From assembly GCF_028372415.1 (NCBI RefSeq), contig NC_092875.1, positions 229,127,136 through 229,191,135 of the forward strand: DNA of 64,000 nt, written 5' to 3'. How positions within the stretch are numbered: the stretch's first letter is position 1; each line of letters starts with the position of its first letter. A model generated the notes under the pieces. It was not told the DNA's origin, did no database searches, and saw nothing but the letters and a program-made list of their open reading frames with translations. The DNA comes from Notamacropus eugenii (Eukaryota; Chordata; Mammalia; Diprotodontia; Macropodidae). Made by a program: the position numbers and the translations under genes. Below are positions 45,108 to 56,305 of the stretch, one piece after another.

Positions 45108-45642
45108 TGAATTTTCTCAGGAAGATTCTGAAGATCACCTGGCAAAATAAGGTACTAGACACTGAGGTCCTTTCTTGAGCTAAACTGCCAAACATTCAAA
45201 CTTTACTGCAGAGTGCAACTCTAATGGACTGGCCATGTTGTTCAAATGCCAAACATATGTTTACTAAAAGACTATTTTAGGGAGAACTCCCACAACGCAG
45301 GGACTCACATGATGGTCAGAAGAAGAAATACAAAGACACTCTCAAAGTCTCTCTGAAGATCTTTGGAACTGATTTCATCACATGGGAGACACTGGCACAG
45401 GACCACCCAGCATCAAAGAAGGCTCTGTGCTCTATGAGCAAAGCAGAATTGTAGTAGCTCAAAAGAAATGTGAGATGTACAAATTTATAAACTTCTCCAC
45501 TCTAAATGTTCATATGGATTATTTGTGAACAATCTGTGGTAGAGTATTACAAGCTCATATTTATTGGTCTGATCAGCCATGGCCAGATACTCCAACATAA
45601 TGATGCCATTTTGGTCCTCTTCAAGAATGGAGGACAACAACC

Positions 45643-46125
45643 CACTATATTGTTTTCCTGGTTCTGCTTTCACTCTATGTTAGCTCCTATGTCTTCCTTC
45701 TAGAGGTTGCTAGGTAGCACTAAGGATAGAGTGCTGGACCTAGAGTCAGGAGGACCTGAATTCAAAACCAACCTCAGACATTTACTAGCTGTGTGATCCT
45801 GGCAAGTCATTTTACCTCTTTCTGCCTCAGTTGCTTCAACTGTCAAATGGGGATAATAATAGTACCTACCTCCCAGGGCTGCTGTGAGGATCATGGGGTA
45901 ATATTTGTAAAGTGCTTAGTACAGTGTCTGGCACCTAGTAGGTGTTTAAAAAATACTTGTTCCCTTTCTCCTTCTTCTCATTTCTGAAAATTGCTAAATC
46001 ATTCAGAATTTCTTATAGTATAGTAATGTTCTCTTATTACAAGAACAATTTGTTTAGTCACTCTCCAATCAAGAGGCATCTGTTTTTGCTTCCAGTTCTT
46101 TGCTGATACTAAAAGTTCATGTCCC
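45643..46125 (-). repeat. L1 3' region, antisense, split by a SINE
   Basis: 'tgttttcctggttctgcttt' at 45650 and, after the SINE, 'cttatagtatagtaatgttc', 'cactctccaatcaagaggca', 'cttccagttctttgctgata', the reversed L1 3'UTR and ORF2 end. Confidence 0.65.
45705..45965 (+). repeat. MIR/CORE SINE, sense, full length
   Basis: 'gttgctaggtagcactaagg' head, 'gagtcaggaggacctgaatt', 'ctagctgtgtgatcctggca', 'gtacctacctcccagggctg', 'gtaaagtgcttagtacagtg' and 'cacctagtaggtgtttaaa'. Confidence 0.85.
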
Positions 46126-46139
46126 TACTTTTAGTAGCA

Positions 46140-46640
46140 TCAAAAAACTGGTAACAAAATAAACTTACATTGTTTAGGAAATAACTGCCATATGTGAATC
46201 CTAAGGACTACTATTTTACTGTAAGAAACAACAAATAAGAATGATTCAGAGACACACTGGAAGACATATATGAACAAATATAGAGTGAAGTATGCAGCAG
46301 TAGGAGAACATACCAAATGACTACAGCCCTATAAATGAAAATTCTGCTAAAAGGCAGCTAAATTCAGGCGAATTGCAATATCCCACCTTGGTCCTGGAAA
46401 ACAGATTTTGAAACACCTCCCTCTTCTAGGTATAGAAATAAAGGACTGCAAGAAAGGAAGTTTGCATACACTGTCAGACATGGTCATTTTTATTTAATGG
46501 TTTTTCTTAGTTTTATGAAAGAGAGACCAATGGTAAAAGGGAGTGATAGCTATATCGGGAAATGAATGATTTTTCAAAAAGAGATGGCTACAACTTTGGG
46601 AGGGGGGAATAAAAGATGTTTACCTAATATTTTAATGAAC
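46140..46640 (+). repeat. Old L1 3' end, sense, diverged
   Basis: 'tactgtaagaaacaacaaat', 'gattcagagacacactggaa', and a G-rich segment before an AATAAA-like end near 46607. Confidence 0.5.
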
Positions 46641-46679
46641 TTTTCTCTTTATAAAATAAAGATAACATTTATCTCATCC

Positions 46680-46785
46680 ATATATAATAGTAGCTACCAT
46701 TAATGTAGCACTTACTATGTGCCAGGTACTATGTCTACGCACTTTACAATTATATCCTACATCATAAAGTCATTTAAACAATTAT
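46680..46785 (-). repeat. MIR-type SINE fragment, antisense
   Basis: 'gtagcacttactatgtgcca', 'ggtactatgtctacgcactt', 'acaattatatcctacatc', the start of a reversed MIR/MIR3. Confidence 0.6.
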
Positions 46786-47441
46786 TAATTTAAGCCAATA
46801 AAATTCTTTTAAATATTTGGGGAAATTACTATGCATGCATTAAAGTATTCACAGCATGCAAAGTGCTACACTGTTATTGCTCATTGAGAAATTACTTCTT
46901 TTTTATGATGGTAATAATCAGATGCCTTTACTAAATTGTATCTTTCCAAATATCCAATATTTCTCTAAAGTGATTTTTTTCTTTCCTATTTTGTTCATTC
47001 CCAGTTTTAGCACTTACCATATAATCTTCATACATCCATTGACCAAATGAGTCCAAGAGTTTTCCCATTGCTTCTCATTTCCTGAGAATAAAAATTAATA
47101 GTGGATTTTTATGATATGTCTACCAAAGATGAGACAGAGCTTCTTGGGGACAGAGACAGAGAGAAAGAGAGAGAGAGAGAGAGACAGAGAGACAGAGAGA
47201 CAGAGAGAGAGAGAGAGTCATTTTATCTCCAACACAGAATCAATTCCAATATGATAATCTCTTATGTTTAATACCCTTTACCTGCCAACAAACATGATAT
47301 CTAAACTGAGTTCATATGACCAGGATTGAATAAACCACATCTAAGAATTTTGAGGGAATTATCATATGTGATTTCTAAATCATTATTGTAATTTTTGAAA
47401 ATTAGTGGTAAAAAAGAGAGGTGCTATAAGATGAGCTGGGG
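46786..47441. other. No gene; (GA)n repeat inside
   Basis: Single-copy AT-rich sequence with a (GA)n/(GACA)n array at 47155-47217. No exon or RNA gene is seen. Confidence 0.5.
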
Positions 47442-47597
47442 CACAGATGGGGAATCTGCAACCTCAGGGCTACATGTGGCCCTCTAGGTCCTCAAGTGTG
47501 GCCCTTTGATTGAATCCAAACTTCACAAAACAAATCCCCTTAATAAAAGGATTTGTTCTGTAAAAGATCCTTGAGGATGCAGGTTCCTCATCCTGAA
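47442..47597 (+). mobile_element. hAT (Charlie-like) MITE, ~156 bp
   Basis: Start 'cacagatggggaatctgcaa' (decayed from CAGGGGTGGGGAACCTGC), 'tctaggtcctcaagtgtggc', a central 'ccccttaataaaaggatttg' hairpin and an end 'ggttcctcatcctg', the near complement of the start. An 8-bp duplication is no longer clear. Confidence 0.8.
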
Positions 47598-47829
47598 GCA
47601 GATAGTATCCTGATTTTTTTTAAAAAAAGGTAAGATTTTGAGCTTGAATTCACTTTCTGGGAAAACTGTACATATTTGTGAAGAGATGATTTGTGAACAT
47701 TTAGAATGGGTAGTGATGATCACTAAGATACCAATTACAGGTCATGAAAGAATAACCCCATTTCCATTTTTACAGTTACTTGATTAGGACTGATGAAAAC
47801 AAAATTACCCGTAGCAAAATTTAAGTTTC

Positions 47830-48500
47830 TCATGCTATTCTTGTGAATAAGATGGAAAGATAAAAGTAAGATGCTAGGTGGGTAGACTCAAAACTTGTTG
47901 ATTAATGGAATACAAAGAATAATTATTAAAAGGTTAATATCTATGCAATCTTTAGTAGAGTGTCCCAGGAATCTGTTCCTGACCCTCTATTGTTTTCAAC
48001 ATTTAGGCAGTAGTATGTTTATGCTTATGAAATTATGTGACTGCACAAAACTGAGATAGCTCACCTGTTGGATAACAGTCAGGATCCAAGAAGATATTAG
48101 GTTAGAATGATGGATCAAATCTCACTTACCAGTGTGTCAAAAAACAGCTGCTCCTCCACAGAGAACAGATGATACAACATTCAAAAGTGTCAATGAACCA
48201 AAGAACAGGTGTCTGAACTAATTAACCAATGATTAGATGAACATGTGATGCCCTGATAGTATTAAACAAAAATATCATCCATGGCATGCAAATAATTGAA
48301 TGCGTTTAAGTTCCAGCATATGTAACTCATATCCCTGATAGATAAGATTTTTTCTGCTTGGCCCTAGAGATCAGAACTGGGAAGCTCTGGTGGAAGCTGA
48401 AAAGAGGTGGATTTAGACTTGATGTAAGGAAGGATTGATGTAAAGATTCCTAGCAAGGAATCATTCAAAAATAGAATGAGAAGACTTGGGTTTCCCCAGA
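47830..48500 (+). repeat. CR1/L3 LINE fragments, sense
   Basis: 'agagtgtcccaggaatctgt', 'gataacagtcaggatccaag' and later 'ggccctagagatcagaactg', 'gaggtggatttagacttgat', 'aaaatagaatgagaagactt' follow the order of CR1-type ORF2 end and 3'UTR. The segment 48130-48340 between them is unassigned. Confidence 0.55.
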
Positions 48501-49279
48501 CTAGTGGTTTTCAAGTGAAGGCTAATTAGTAGCTCATTGGTGAAGGAGACACAAAATTTATACTGTGGAATTCCAAGTGGCAAAAAATAAGAGGAATTAA
48601 AAAGATAGATTTCATCTAAGTCTGAAGGCTTATGCTAGCTTTTACTTACCTGACCAGGGAAATGGTGGCTGCAGCAGTCCTAGGCTACACCAGAATGAGT
48701 TTAGCTTTCTCTTGTAAGGGGGAGTCTACATAGCAATTGCAATTCCATAGGTGGCAGCAGAAAACTTAAAGTCTGAAAACCAATAGAATAGCAGTATGGT
48801 AGAGAAAATAAAGTAGTAGAGGTCCCCAGGTTAGAAGAGAAAGCCACTTGCTTTATGATATCAAAAAGCATTGGAATCCAATGACATCGTGAAAAGACAT
48901 CAGTAATATTTCAGTATTGGAAGTATGAGTTGAATCAATCACACCTGTGCTCTGATCTCATTTGGTCTCTGTGTTTTTGTCCACTATGTACATGATCCAT
49001 GGTCATACAAGCTCTCTGCATGTATATTCTTTCATGTATATTCCTTGGTTAAATGTGTTACCTACAGGATCTCCTCATGTATTTTCTATGGTCATGCATC
49101 CTGTTTAACTATGTATCCTTCCCCACTGGTGTTGCATGCTCCTGTGTGTATGGGGACTCTATATTATCACTTGTTTCATCATCACATAGATTTTAGTTTA
49201 GTTTTGTTTTTTTTTACTAGTGTGAGCAATGGTCTGTCTAGTTAAAGAAACACAAGAGTAGGAGCTCATAACATGTTTG
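48501..49279. other. No recognised feature
   Basis: Single-copy or unclassified old repeat. No coding or RNA signal is recognised. Confidence 0.35.
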
Positions 49280-51030
49280 ACTAAATGTTCTGATTGTAAA
49301 CAAAGTGCCTCAAACCTAGGATAGATTTTTAGAAGTCAGTGTGGTGAAAGGCTAGCAGTGAGCGGTCACTCAGAGCTGATCATAGACTCAGCCCTGGAAC
49401 CAGGTCAATAGCAGGAGTTTCCCAGATGGGCAATGGCTGCAGATTCAGCCCCTAAAGTTCCAAGCTAGACCAGTAACTCCAGGTTGCCCAGAGCAGCTCT
49501 CAGACTCAGTCCCCAAGCTCAGGGCCAACAGCCTCATCTCTCCACAGAGGGAATTATATATTGTCTTGAGTCCAAAATAGTGATAGTTAAAAACAGCACT
49601 CCCAGAGTGTGTCAGAAACTCAGCCCTGCGTCTTGAACATGGTTGGGCCAGCAACATGGTTGCTCTGAACCTGCTAAGACATTCAGCTAACTGACAGGAT
49701 CTGGGGCCAACTACCATCTGCTGGAGTACCACCAAGGGGCAAGTATGAAGCTGTCGCACCCAGACCCAAGCTGGAGCCTGAAACCTAGAAAGCCCAGGAA
49801 ACCTAGAAAGCCTAGGAAATCATCCCATGCCTTTGATTTGACTATCTAGGGATCACTGAAAGCTTGCTGCTTCCTGATTTAAGCCATCCCTGTGCTTCCT
49901 GAAGAACTCAACAAGCAATACTTTAAAAAACATAGTGGCAGGAACTTGACAAGAGAGGGCAGGATGATATAAGGCCCACCAGAAGTGGACTTTCCCCAAT
50001 CTAGGAATAACGACCGGAAGAATGAATAAAATAAAATAAAGGCCTATTATAATGCCAGGGATGCCCAAACACAACCTCAAAAGATCGGAATAATTCTAAA
50101 ATAGCTAAAAGCACACAGCTTGACTACAAGATCAATTAGAATTCCTAGAAGAAATGATGTATGGGTTTGTTTGGATTTTTTTAGAGTTGGAATGACATTG
50201 TTAATGAAATGTGAGCAATAGAAGAATGAGTTGGAAAAGAAATTAGACCTTTGCAGGAAAATACTGGAAACAGAATTAACAACAGGACAAGAAGTATAAA
50301 ATCTACTGAAATGACACACTGAAAATTAGAATAGACTAAACAGAAGTCAATGACTCCATGAGGCAAGAAATACAACAAAACCAAAATATTGAAAAAGGAA
50401 GAAAATAAAAAACAACAGATCTAGAAAACAAATCAAAGAGAGATAATTTAAGAATCACTGAACTACCTGAAATCCATGACAAAAAAAAAATCCTAGACAT
50501 CACATTTCAAGACATCATAAAAGAAAACTGCCCGGAAATTAGAACAAGAGGACAAGGTGGAAATAGAAAGAATCTCCAATCATCTCTAGAAAGAAACTCC
50601 AAACTTAAAACTCCCAAGAACATCATGGCAAAAATTCATATCTTGCTGGTCAAAGGAAAAAAAAATGCTGAAGAATTCAGAAAGAGTTCAAGTACTAAGT
50701 AACCTCAATCAAGATCACATAAGTTTTAGCAACTACTCCTATGAAGGAACAGATAGTGTAGAATACAATATTCCAAAAAGCAAAATATATAAGCTTACAA
50801 CCAGTAATAATGTACCCAGCAAAAGTAAGTATAATCCTAGGGGAAAAGAAGGACTCTTAATCAAATATAGAATTTCTAAATATTTCAGATTAAAATACCA
50901 GAGATGAGAAGAAATTTTGAAACATAAACATGGGAATAAAGAAAAATATTAAATGGTTTATATGCAAGTGAACAATTGGAAAAGATTTTATAAGGAAGAG
51001 GTGTTTGGATTTTAATGAGAAGAGGGGGAG
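49280..51030 (+). repeat. Old L1/HAL1-like copy (5'UTR and ORF1 relic), sense
   Basis: A GC-richer leader (49280-50000) precedes ORF1-like sequence: 'gagagataatttaagaatca', 'ctgaactacctgaaatccat', 'gacatcacatttcaagacat', 'cataaaagaaaactgcccgg', 'actcccaagaacatcatggc', 'aataatgtacccagcaaaag'. It is heavily decayed. What follows (50900-51030) resembles L1 non-coding sequence, not ORF2. Confidence 0.65.
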
Positions 51031-51044
51031 ATGATATTATATTA

Positions 51045-51165
51045 TCATTTTATCACTACATATTATAATTACATTATATATAATATATATCATAAATAAG
51101 ATATAATATTTTGCACAATATATAATTGTATTACATATTATATGATATATATAATTCCCTAAGAA
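51045..51165. repeat. AT-rich simple sequence
   Basis: TATA/ATTATA-rich block following the old L1 copy. Confidence 0.85.
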
Positions 51166-51299
51166 TTACAATGCCATGAAGAATCATAGGAATCAAATAA
51201 GATGGAGGACCTGGGTGTGATTTTTGGTTTTTTATTATCTCAAAAAAAGAAAGGAAAGGTAGGGGAAGGATACCTTGGGAAGAAATGAGGAGGAATAAG

Positions 51300-51750
51300 G
51301 TGAAGAGAACTTATTACCTATTCACTAGTTCAAACACCCTCAAAGTCCTACAGAATAAAGTAGCCTGGTGTTCAAGATCATATGCAATTAGACTTAAACC
51401 TTTCTTTCTAGTCTTATATTACTCCTTTTTTACTCTAGTCAAACTGGATTACTTGTCCTTCTCAAACATCAATCAATCAACATTTACTAAGCACCCCCTG
51501 TGTGACAGGTACTATACCAAGGATAATCCCTTTTCCCTTGCCTCTTTCCATTTATGGTTATTAAAATTCTACCCATGCTTCAAGGATCAAATAATACCTC
51601 TATGAAATCTCTCCTGATTCTCTTTGTCAGAGATGATCTCCCCCTTCCTTGAATTTTCATAATTTTTTGCTTTGTGTACTCTTACTGTCCATGCTCTATT
51701 TTATTTAAATATGTCTTATTTCCCTTACAACACTGTAAATTTTTTGTGAG
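51300..51750 (+). repeat. L2-type LINE fragments
   Basis: 'cctacagaataaagtagcct' and 'ctacccatgcttcaaggatc' in sense L2 order, ending with 'acaacactgtaaattttttg'. A reversed L2 terminus ('atcaacatttactaagcacc') at about 51470-51520 is inserted in it. Confidence 0.5.
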
Positions 51751-51809
51751 AAATATGTGTGAGTATGTGTGTGATGGCATGTGTATGTACTTTTTCTAAA
51801 ATTAAACAA

Positions 51810-52045
51810 CTCTAAAATCATAAAGCTTATCATTTCTTATAGCACAATAGTATTCCATCACAATCATGTATCATAACAATGTACCATTGTTTAGCCATTC
51901 ACCAATTGGTGGGCATCCCCACAATTTTCAGTTCTTTGCCACTACAAAGAGAGCTATGTAAGAGATTTGTAATTTTACATGCAATCTTTTTTTAAAATTA
52001 TACTGTATTATGGAAATGCTTGTTTTATTCCATAAACTAAAAAAT
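51810..52045 (-). repeat. L1 fragment antisense, next to an L1 tail
   Basis: Reversed L1 at 51830-51975 ('agcacaatagtattccatca', 'agccattcaccaattggtgg'), then an L1 3' terminal A-rich segment in sense ('ggaaatgcttgttttattcc') at 51990-52045. The same two-part junction recurs at 63120-63190. Confidence 0.6.
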
Positions 52046-52064
52046 AAAATTAAATAATTAAAGA

Positions 52065-52165
52065 GCTCACATTTTCATAGTGTTATAAAATTAACAAAGC
52101 ACTTTCCTCACAATAAACCTATGAGGTAGGGAAAAAAATACTATAACTCCCATTTTACAGATTGT
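52065..52165 (-). repeat. MIR-type SINE fragment, antisense
   Basis: 'acaaagcactttcctcacaa', 'taaacctatgaggtaggg', 'cccattttacagattg', a short reversed MIR core. Confidence 0.6.
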
Positions 52166-53116
52166 AAGGTGATCTGGGAAGCAAACTACCAATTTGAGGA
52201 GTTCCTTATGAGATTATAACCTGATAAAATTATAACCTAAACCTGATTGAGATTATAGAGCATGAGTCTTTGCTTGGAGGCAACTGAAGGTACTTCTTGG
52301 AATGCTAGCATGCCCACTGGTTCCATGTTGACTGGGCTGTCTCCTGACGATTGGTTGGCTGATAATTAGTCACTTCTCCCTGTAGCCTAGAAAAGTGTAA
52401 GATCCAGCTCTAGCTTTTCTTCTTTTTTCTGGGCTTTCAGAAATTCCTTGAGTTTTAAAAATCTGTTTTCCCTTTCAACACTCCAGAAAGAAAAGGGAGA
52501 AGATGAAGTCCTGAAGGGTGAGAGATGATTTCCTGACTGTAAGTCTAACATAACACTCTTTCTTTGACTCACACTCTGTGTGGATATAGAGAAGGTAGAA
52601 GAAAGGGAAGGAAGGAGAAAGATCAGAAAAGAGAGAAAAAGAGAACATATTAACAGCAAATTTGTCAAGTTATCAAGAAAAGAGTCTGTAATGTCATATA
52701 GTGTAGTCTAGTTGTGTCATTAAAGGTTTACTGGCTTAGTTGTAAGACATACTTCAATACTTTAAAAGATCGATGGAAGAAACGATGGGCAGAAGAGGAT
52801 CAGAATGAGGGAAGAATATGCCTAAGTAACAGTGTAATAGTGACCTCAGTGTACAAGGAGAATATTACAATACTTTCAAGGATTTCTGATCTCCTATTTT
52901 TTATGTGAATATTTCCTTTATGGGAACAGATTGAAACCAATCCATACAGAGGTGCACTAGTAAAAATTTAATAACTGACTTTCTTACTCCCATTTAAGCT
53001 TCATCTATTTTATTAACATTTTTCCCATCACTTTCTTAAGTCTAGACTACCAACAAAACATTAAATCAAGTCCTAATTTGCAATGTTTGCTGATTTCTGA
53101 GGTATGAATACTCACG

Positions 53117-53257
53117 CTGAAAATTGAACAATGGACGGGTTTGAGCCAGCCGCAGTATACCCTGCACCCAAGTCATTTCATCCTGTGAGATTCTTGTCCA
53201 TTTAATGTTTTCCAAAAAGGCATTACTCAATATACTGGAGGCATTTCTCCAAGTCTT
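53117..53257 (-). other. Weak candidate exon (or exon relic)
   Basis: On the minus strand a 47-codon open frame ends in ...ISQDEMTWVQGILRL... directly before a donor-like CAGC|GTGAGT (exon end 53116). The frame is closed upstream by TAA at 53258-53260, and an adjacent frame (YHEVVKDLEKC) continues the protein-like text upstream. No convincing acceptor is in phase. This could be a decayed exon or chance. I do not recognise a protein family. Confidence 0.2.
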
Positions 53258-54979
53258 TTACCACTTCATGGTACCAGAGCAGATCTCAGGGAAATGTTCA
53301 TTATCCTCTCTCTTTGCTTCATGGAGGAAACAAAGTTGTGGAGCATATTACATATTTAAAAAGCAAACAAACAAATATAAACAATAGACTTATTTGATAA
53401 ACAGAAAACTGTTATCTCTCTTTGTCAGAGAGCAATATTACCTATTTCATAGACTGTGTGAGCTATATTAGTTTTATTATTTTTCCTTTTGAACAAATGT
53501 GATTCATATTTGATTCTATTAGTGAATGTGAAGATAACTCTTCAGTAAAAATAAATCAAGGAGCATGACTGTGTATGTATGGAGGAAATGAATTGGATAA
53601 AGGAATGATAGGAATGGAATTTTTTTCTGTGGGAGCCCAGATTGTATTACTGTAAAATAATTTGTGTGCTCTTAATGATTTACATAGGACTGTGATCTGG
53701 AGGAGCTGGAACGGAAATCCTTTGTGTTTTTTCTTCATTTCCATCACTACAAATACTTCCTGCCTGCTAGGTTTTTTTTTTTTCATAATTAGTAGGAGCT
53801 GCTGCATGTATTTCTGGTGTGTCTGTGTGTGTGTGCAAAGTTATGTGATCTTTGGTTTGCTGAGATGTTCAGTCTTCTTACTTGGATTATAAATAGCTCT
53901 ATGTCCCTAGTGAAAAGACACTATGGGTCCCTAATGTGTTCTTTTATAGACTACGTAGTAGCGTTTTCATCCCTCCCCTCAAATCACAATACTTACCCGT
54001 CTTTCTGCTTGTTCAGAGGGATAAATAATGAATTAGCAAATCTCTATAAAAAGAAACTAGATTTTAGGTAGTGGGGTTGAAACTAGATAAACTTAAAACA
54101 AGACATTTAAACACAGAATAATGAGTTAAGATTGCTGTTCTGGAGAATACAGCATAGTTAAGAAAGACAGAATCTAAACCCCAAAGGGAGGGAATTTGGC
54201 ATTGAATTAAGTTGATCAGTATTAACAAACAACTTAATATAGGTTTCTTTGTCAGTATTAATTAATACCAAATTATAAAGTATCCAGGTCAATTCATGTA
54301 TGGTAGACATGAAGAGTTTCATATGTATTCTCAATGTCACATTCTCATTATCTTCATTATTATTCTCTTACAAGGTTAAAATGTACCCAACACCCAAACA
54401 TTTGGAGACATAGTAACTGTGTCTATACATTTCTGACAGTGTCTATTCATGTCTCACCAAATTGTTCTGTTCACAAGGAGGGAATGATATTTATGGAACC
54501 TTGACATTTAACTTAGGGATTAAAGTGATCCCAAGATTTCCTCTTACAACCTTCCATTCATGTGGTGACAGCAGGAGCTCACCAATGGACACAGCCTCCA
54601 GGAACTGGTTCTGCCTTGGAAATAGGACTGTTTCATGAGAGACAGGGAGGGATTACATTGCCATGATATCCTGGCAAGCCAGGGAACATTATACTCAGGA
54701 CAGTGAGACAACTATGCTTTATTTGGGAATGATTCCTAAGCGGTAAGGCAAAAGAATGTTTTTTCTTATGTTAAAAAAATTTCAGTTGCTTTAAAAATAA
54801 TTTTAAATTCAGCTTTTATAGTCTCTCATTTAAGATTAATTATACATGTTACACATATTAAGTGCATGCAATACACAGGGATCTGCCATAAACTATATAA
54901 CATGTAATAAATACCATATAATATCAATATTTTAACTCATTGGTCTTTCATTGTATTTCATCTGGTATTTTATGTTTAA

Positions 54980-55075
54980 CTGTTGTAAACATATATTATT
55001 AACATATTGTTAACATATATTGTTAACATAAAAAGGCCACAACACATATTGCTAACATATTGTTAACTATCATTG
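54980..55075. repeat. Short tandem array around GTTAAC
   Basis: Four to five copies of a unit like 'acatattgttaac' with variants occur between 54980 and 55070, each containing the palindrome GTTAAC or a close form, within TATA-rich DNA. Confidence 0.6.
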
Positions 55076-55354
55076 GGGATATGTGTATATGACACATAAC
55101 ATATTTTATAACACATAATCTATATTACACATGCATAAAATATACATCTGGTGATACACACATATTATACATATGGATTTATACATTGGGACAGTACTAT
55201 TCTCCATGAAGAATCAGGTCCTGGGAAGACATATACACTTAAATTTTATGAGTTCACACAATGGGTATATAAAGAGTTTAGATAAAGAAATCAAGGCAGG
55301 AATATATTAAATAGACTTACCTAACACTCGCATAATGTACTTTCAAAAACCAGA

Positions 55355-55450
55355 GCACTGGACTGAGGATCAGGACACCTGGGTTCTAATTCTAATTTTA
55401 TCTATGACTCTAAGCATTTCATTTACTTAAATTCCTTTGGCTTTAGCGCC
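55355..55450 (+). repeat. SINE fragment, sense
   Basis: 'agagcactggactgaggatc', 'aggacacctgggttctaatt' and 'ctctaagcatttcatttact', a truncated tRNA-derived SINE. Confidence 0.6.
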
Positions 55451-55479
55451 TACTTTCTTTCCCAAGGTAAATTAGGCAC

Positions 55480-55812
55480 TTGGGGGAAGGTTGAGTTGAT
55501 TCTTTCAGGCTAGTTGCATGCTTTATGAGGTATTTTATATGTTGTTCCAAGGGCCATGAAAGTGGTTCAAGCAGGTGCTGTGTAGTGCTTAGAGCTTTGT
55601 CAAACCTCAAAGACACCAACGTCATCCACTACATCCTGGGCCATCTTTAATTATCTTGACTTTTGTCTTATCACTGGACTTCAGCAACTCTGGAAGAGAG
55701 AGTGAGGCTGATGAGCTTGTGCACTTCTGCCTCACTTAAATCCAATCCAAGGGCTAAGCCTGTGATCTCATTGGTCCTCTTTGAAAAAGAACCAATAACA
55801 ACAACGATAAAT
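55480..55812 (+). mobile_element. RTE-derived SINE or 3' end, sense
   Basis: 'ggttcaagcaggtgctgtgt', 'gggccatctttaattatctt', 'cactggacttcagcaactct', 'ctgcctcacttaaatccaat', 'ttggtcctctttgaaaaaga', ending 'aacaacaac'. Same family as 22590 and 39965. Confidence 0.75.
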
Positions 55813-55819
55813 TGAAATG

Positions 55820-55882
55820 AAATTCCTCCTTCTCTTCCTCTTCTTCCTCCTCCTTCTCTTTCTCTTCTTCTCCTTTCACAAC
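55820..55882. repeat. (CTTCTC)n pyrimidine tract
   Basis: CTT/CCT-rich homopyrimidine run. The glutamate/lysine-rich minus frame through it is an artefact. Confidence 0.85.
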
Positions 55883-55884
55883 CC

Positions 55885-56305
55885 AATCCCAGTGTATCTT
55901 TCTAGACTCTTCCTCCCATATTCTATATTCCAGGCAAAGGAGTCTCCATGAAGTTCCCTGTCTCCTACCTCTTTGCATTTGCACAAGCTGCTCCCTGGTC
56001 CTAGAATGCTTTCTCTCTTCTCCTCTGCCTCTTGAAATCCATAGCTCTAAATCAAGTGCCACTCCCCACATGTAGCCTTTCTTGACTTCCCCAAATGTTA
56101 GTGTTCTCCCGAACCCCTAAAAGTATTTTGTATGTATTTTGCATTTAATTGTCTGCATACGTGTTGTTTCCACCCAATAGAATATAAACTCCTTAAGAGC
56201 AGTGTTTGTTTTCATTTTTGGTTTTGTATCCCTGGTGTATAGCTAGCACAGTACTTGGTACATAGAAGGTGCTTCATATATGTTTATTGAATTGAGTTTT
56301 TAAGG
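55885..56305 (+). repeat. L2 3' end, sense
   Basis: 'catttgcacaagctgctccc', 'gcctttcttgacttccccaa', 'aatagaatataaactcctta', 'tagcacagtacttggtacat' and 'catatatgtttattgaattg'. Confidence 0.75.

Larger units (their letters stand above)
40540..45642 (+). mobile_element. RTE-clade LINE, near full length, decayed, with two insertions
   Basis: RTE elements encode an apurinic-like endonuclease followed by a reverse transcriptase in one long ORF. Here the coding relic starts near 40827 (TWN, as in the endonuclease start) and continues through SEGECHEAG, FAIKTNPFNKL, VTIISAYAP (41170-41198), GGTDYQ, SKHWHLIDYFILRRRDRQD (41458-41517) and CWTDHR. The RT half follows: GADSIPTEIYK at about 43264, FKDASIVHLHKGKG at about 43380, and 'aaagcctttgatactgtcaa' (KAFDTV) at about 43663. 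The end is a HVVxMP-like segment near 45230 and the tail 'ttggtcctcttcaagaatgg' then 'aggacaacaac'. Stops and frameshifts are scattered throughout, so it is inactive. An L1 (about 41900-42868) and a RAN retrocopy (44461-45107) are nested inside. Confidence 0.9.
52166..55354. other. Longest repeat-poor stretch; no confirmed gene
   Basis: About 3.2 kb with few recognisable repeats. It holds a weak minus-strand exon candidate (53117-53257), a poly(T) at 53771-53783, a short (TG)n at 53818-53835, and AT-rich DNA at 54760-55180. Short open frames here (for example 52714-52908 + and 53556-53807 -) have no recognisable motif. Confidence 0.45.
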
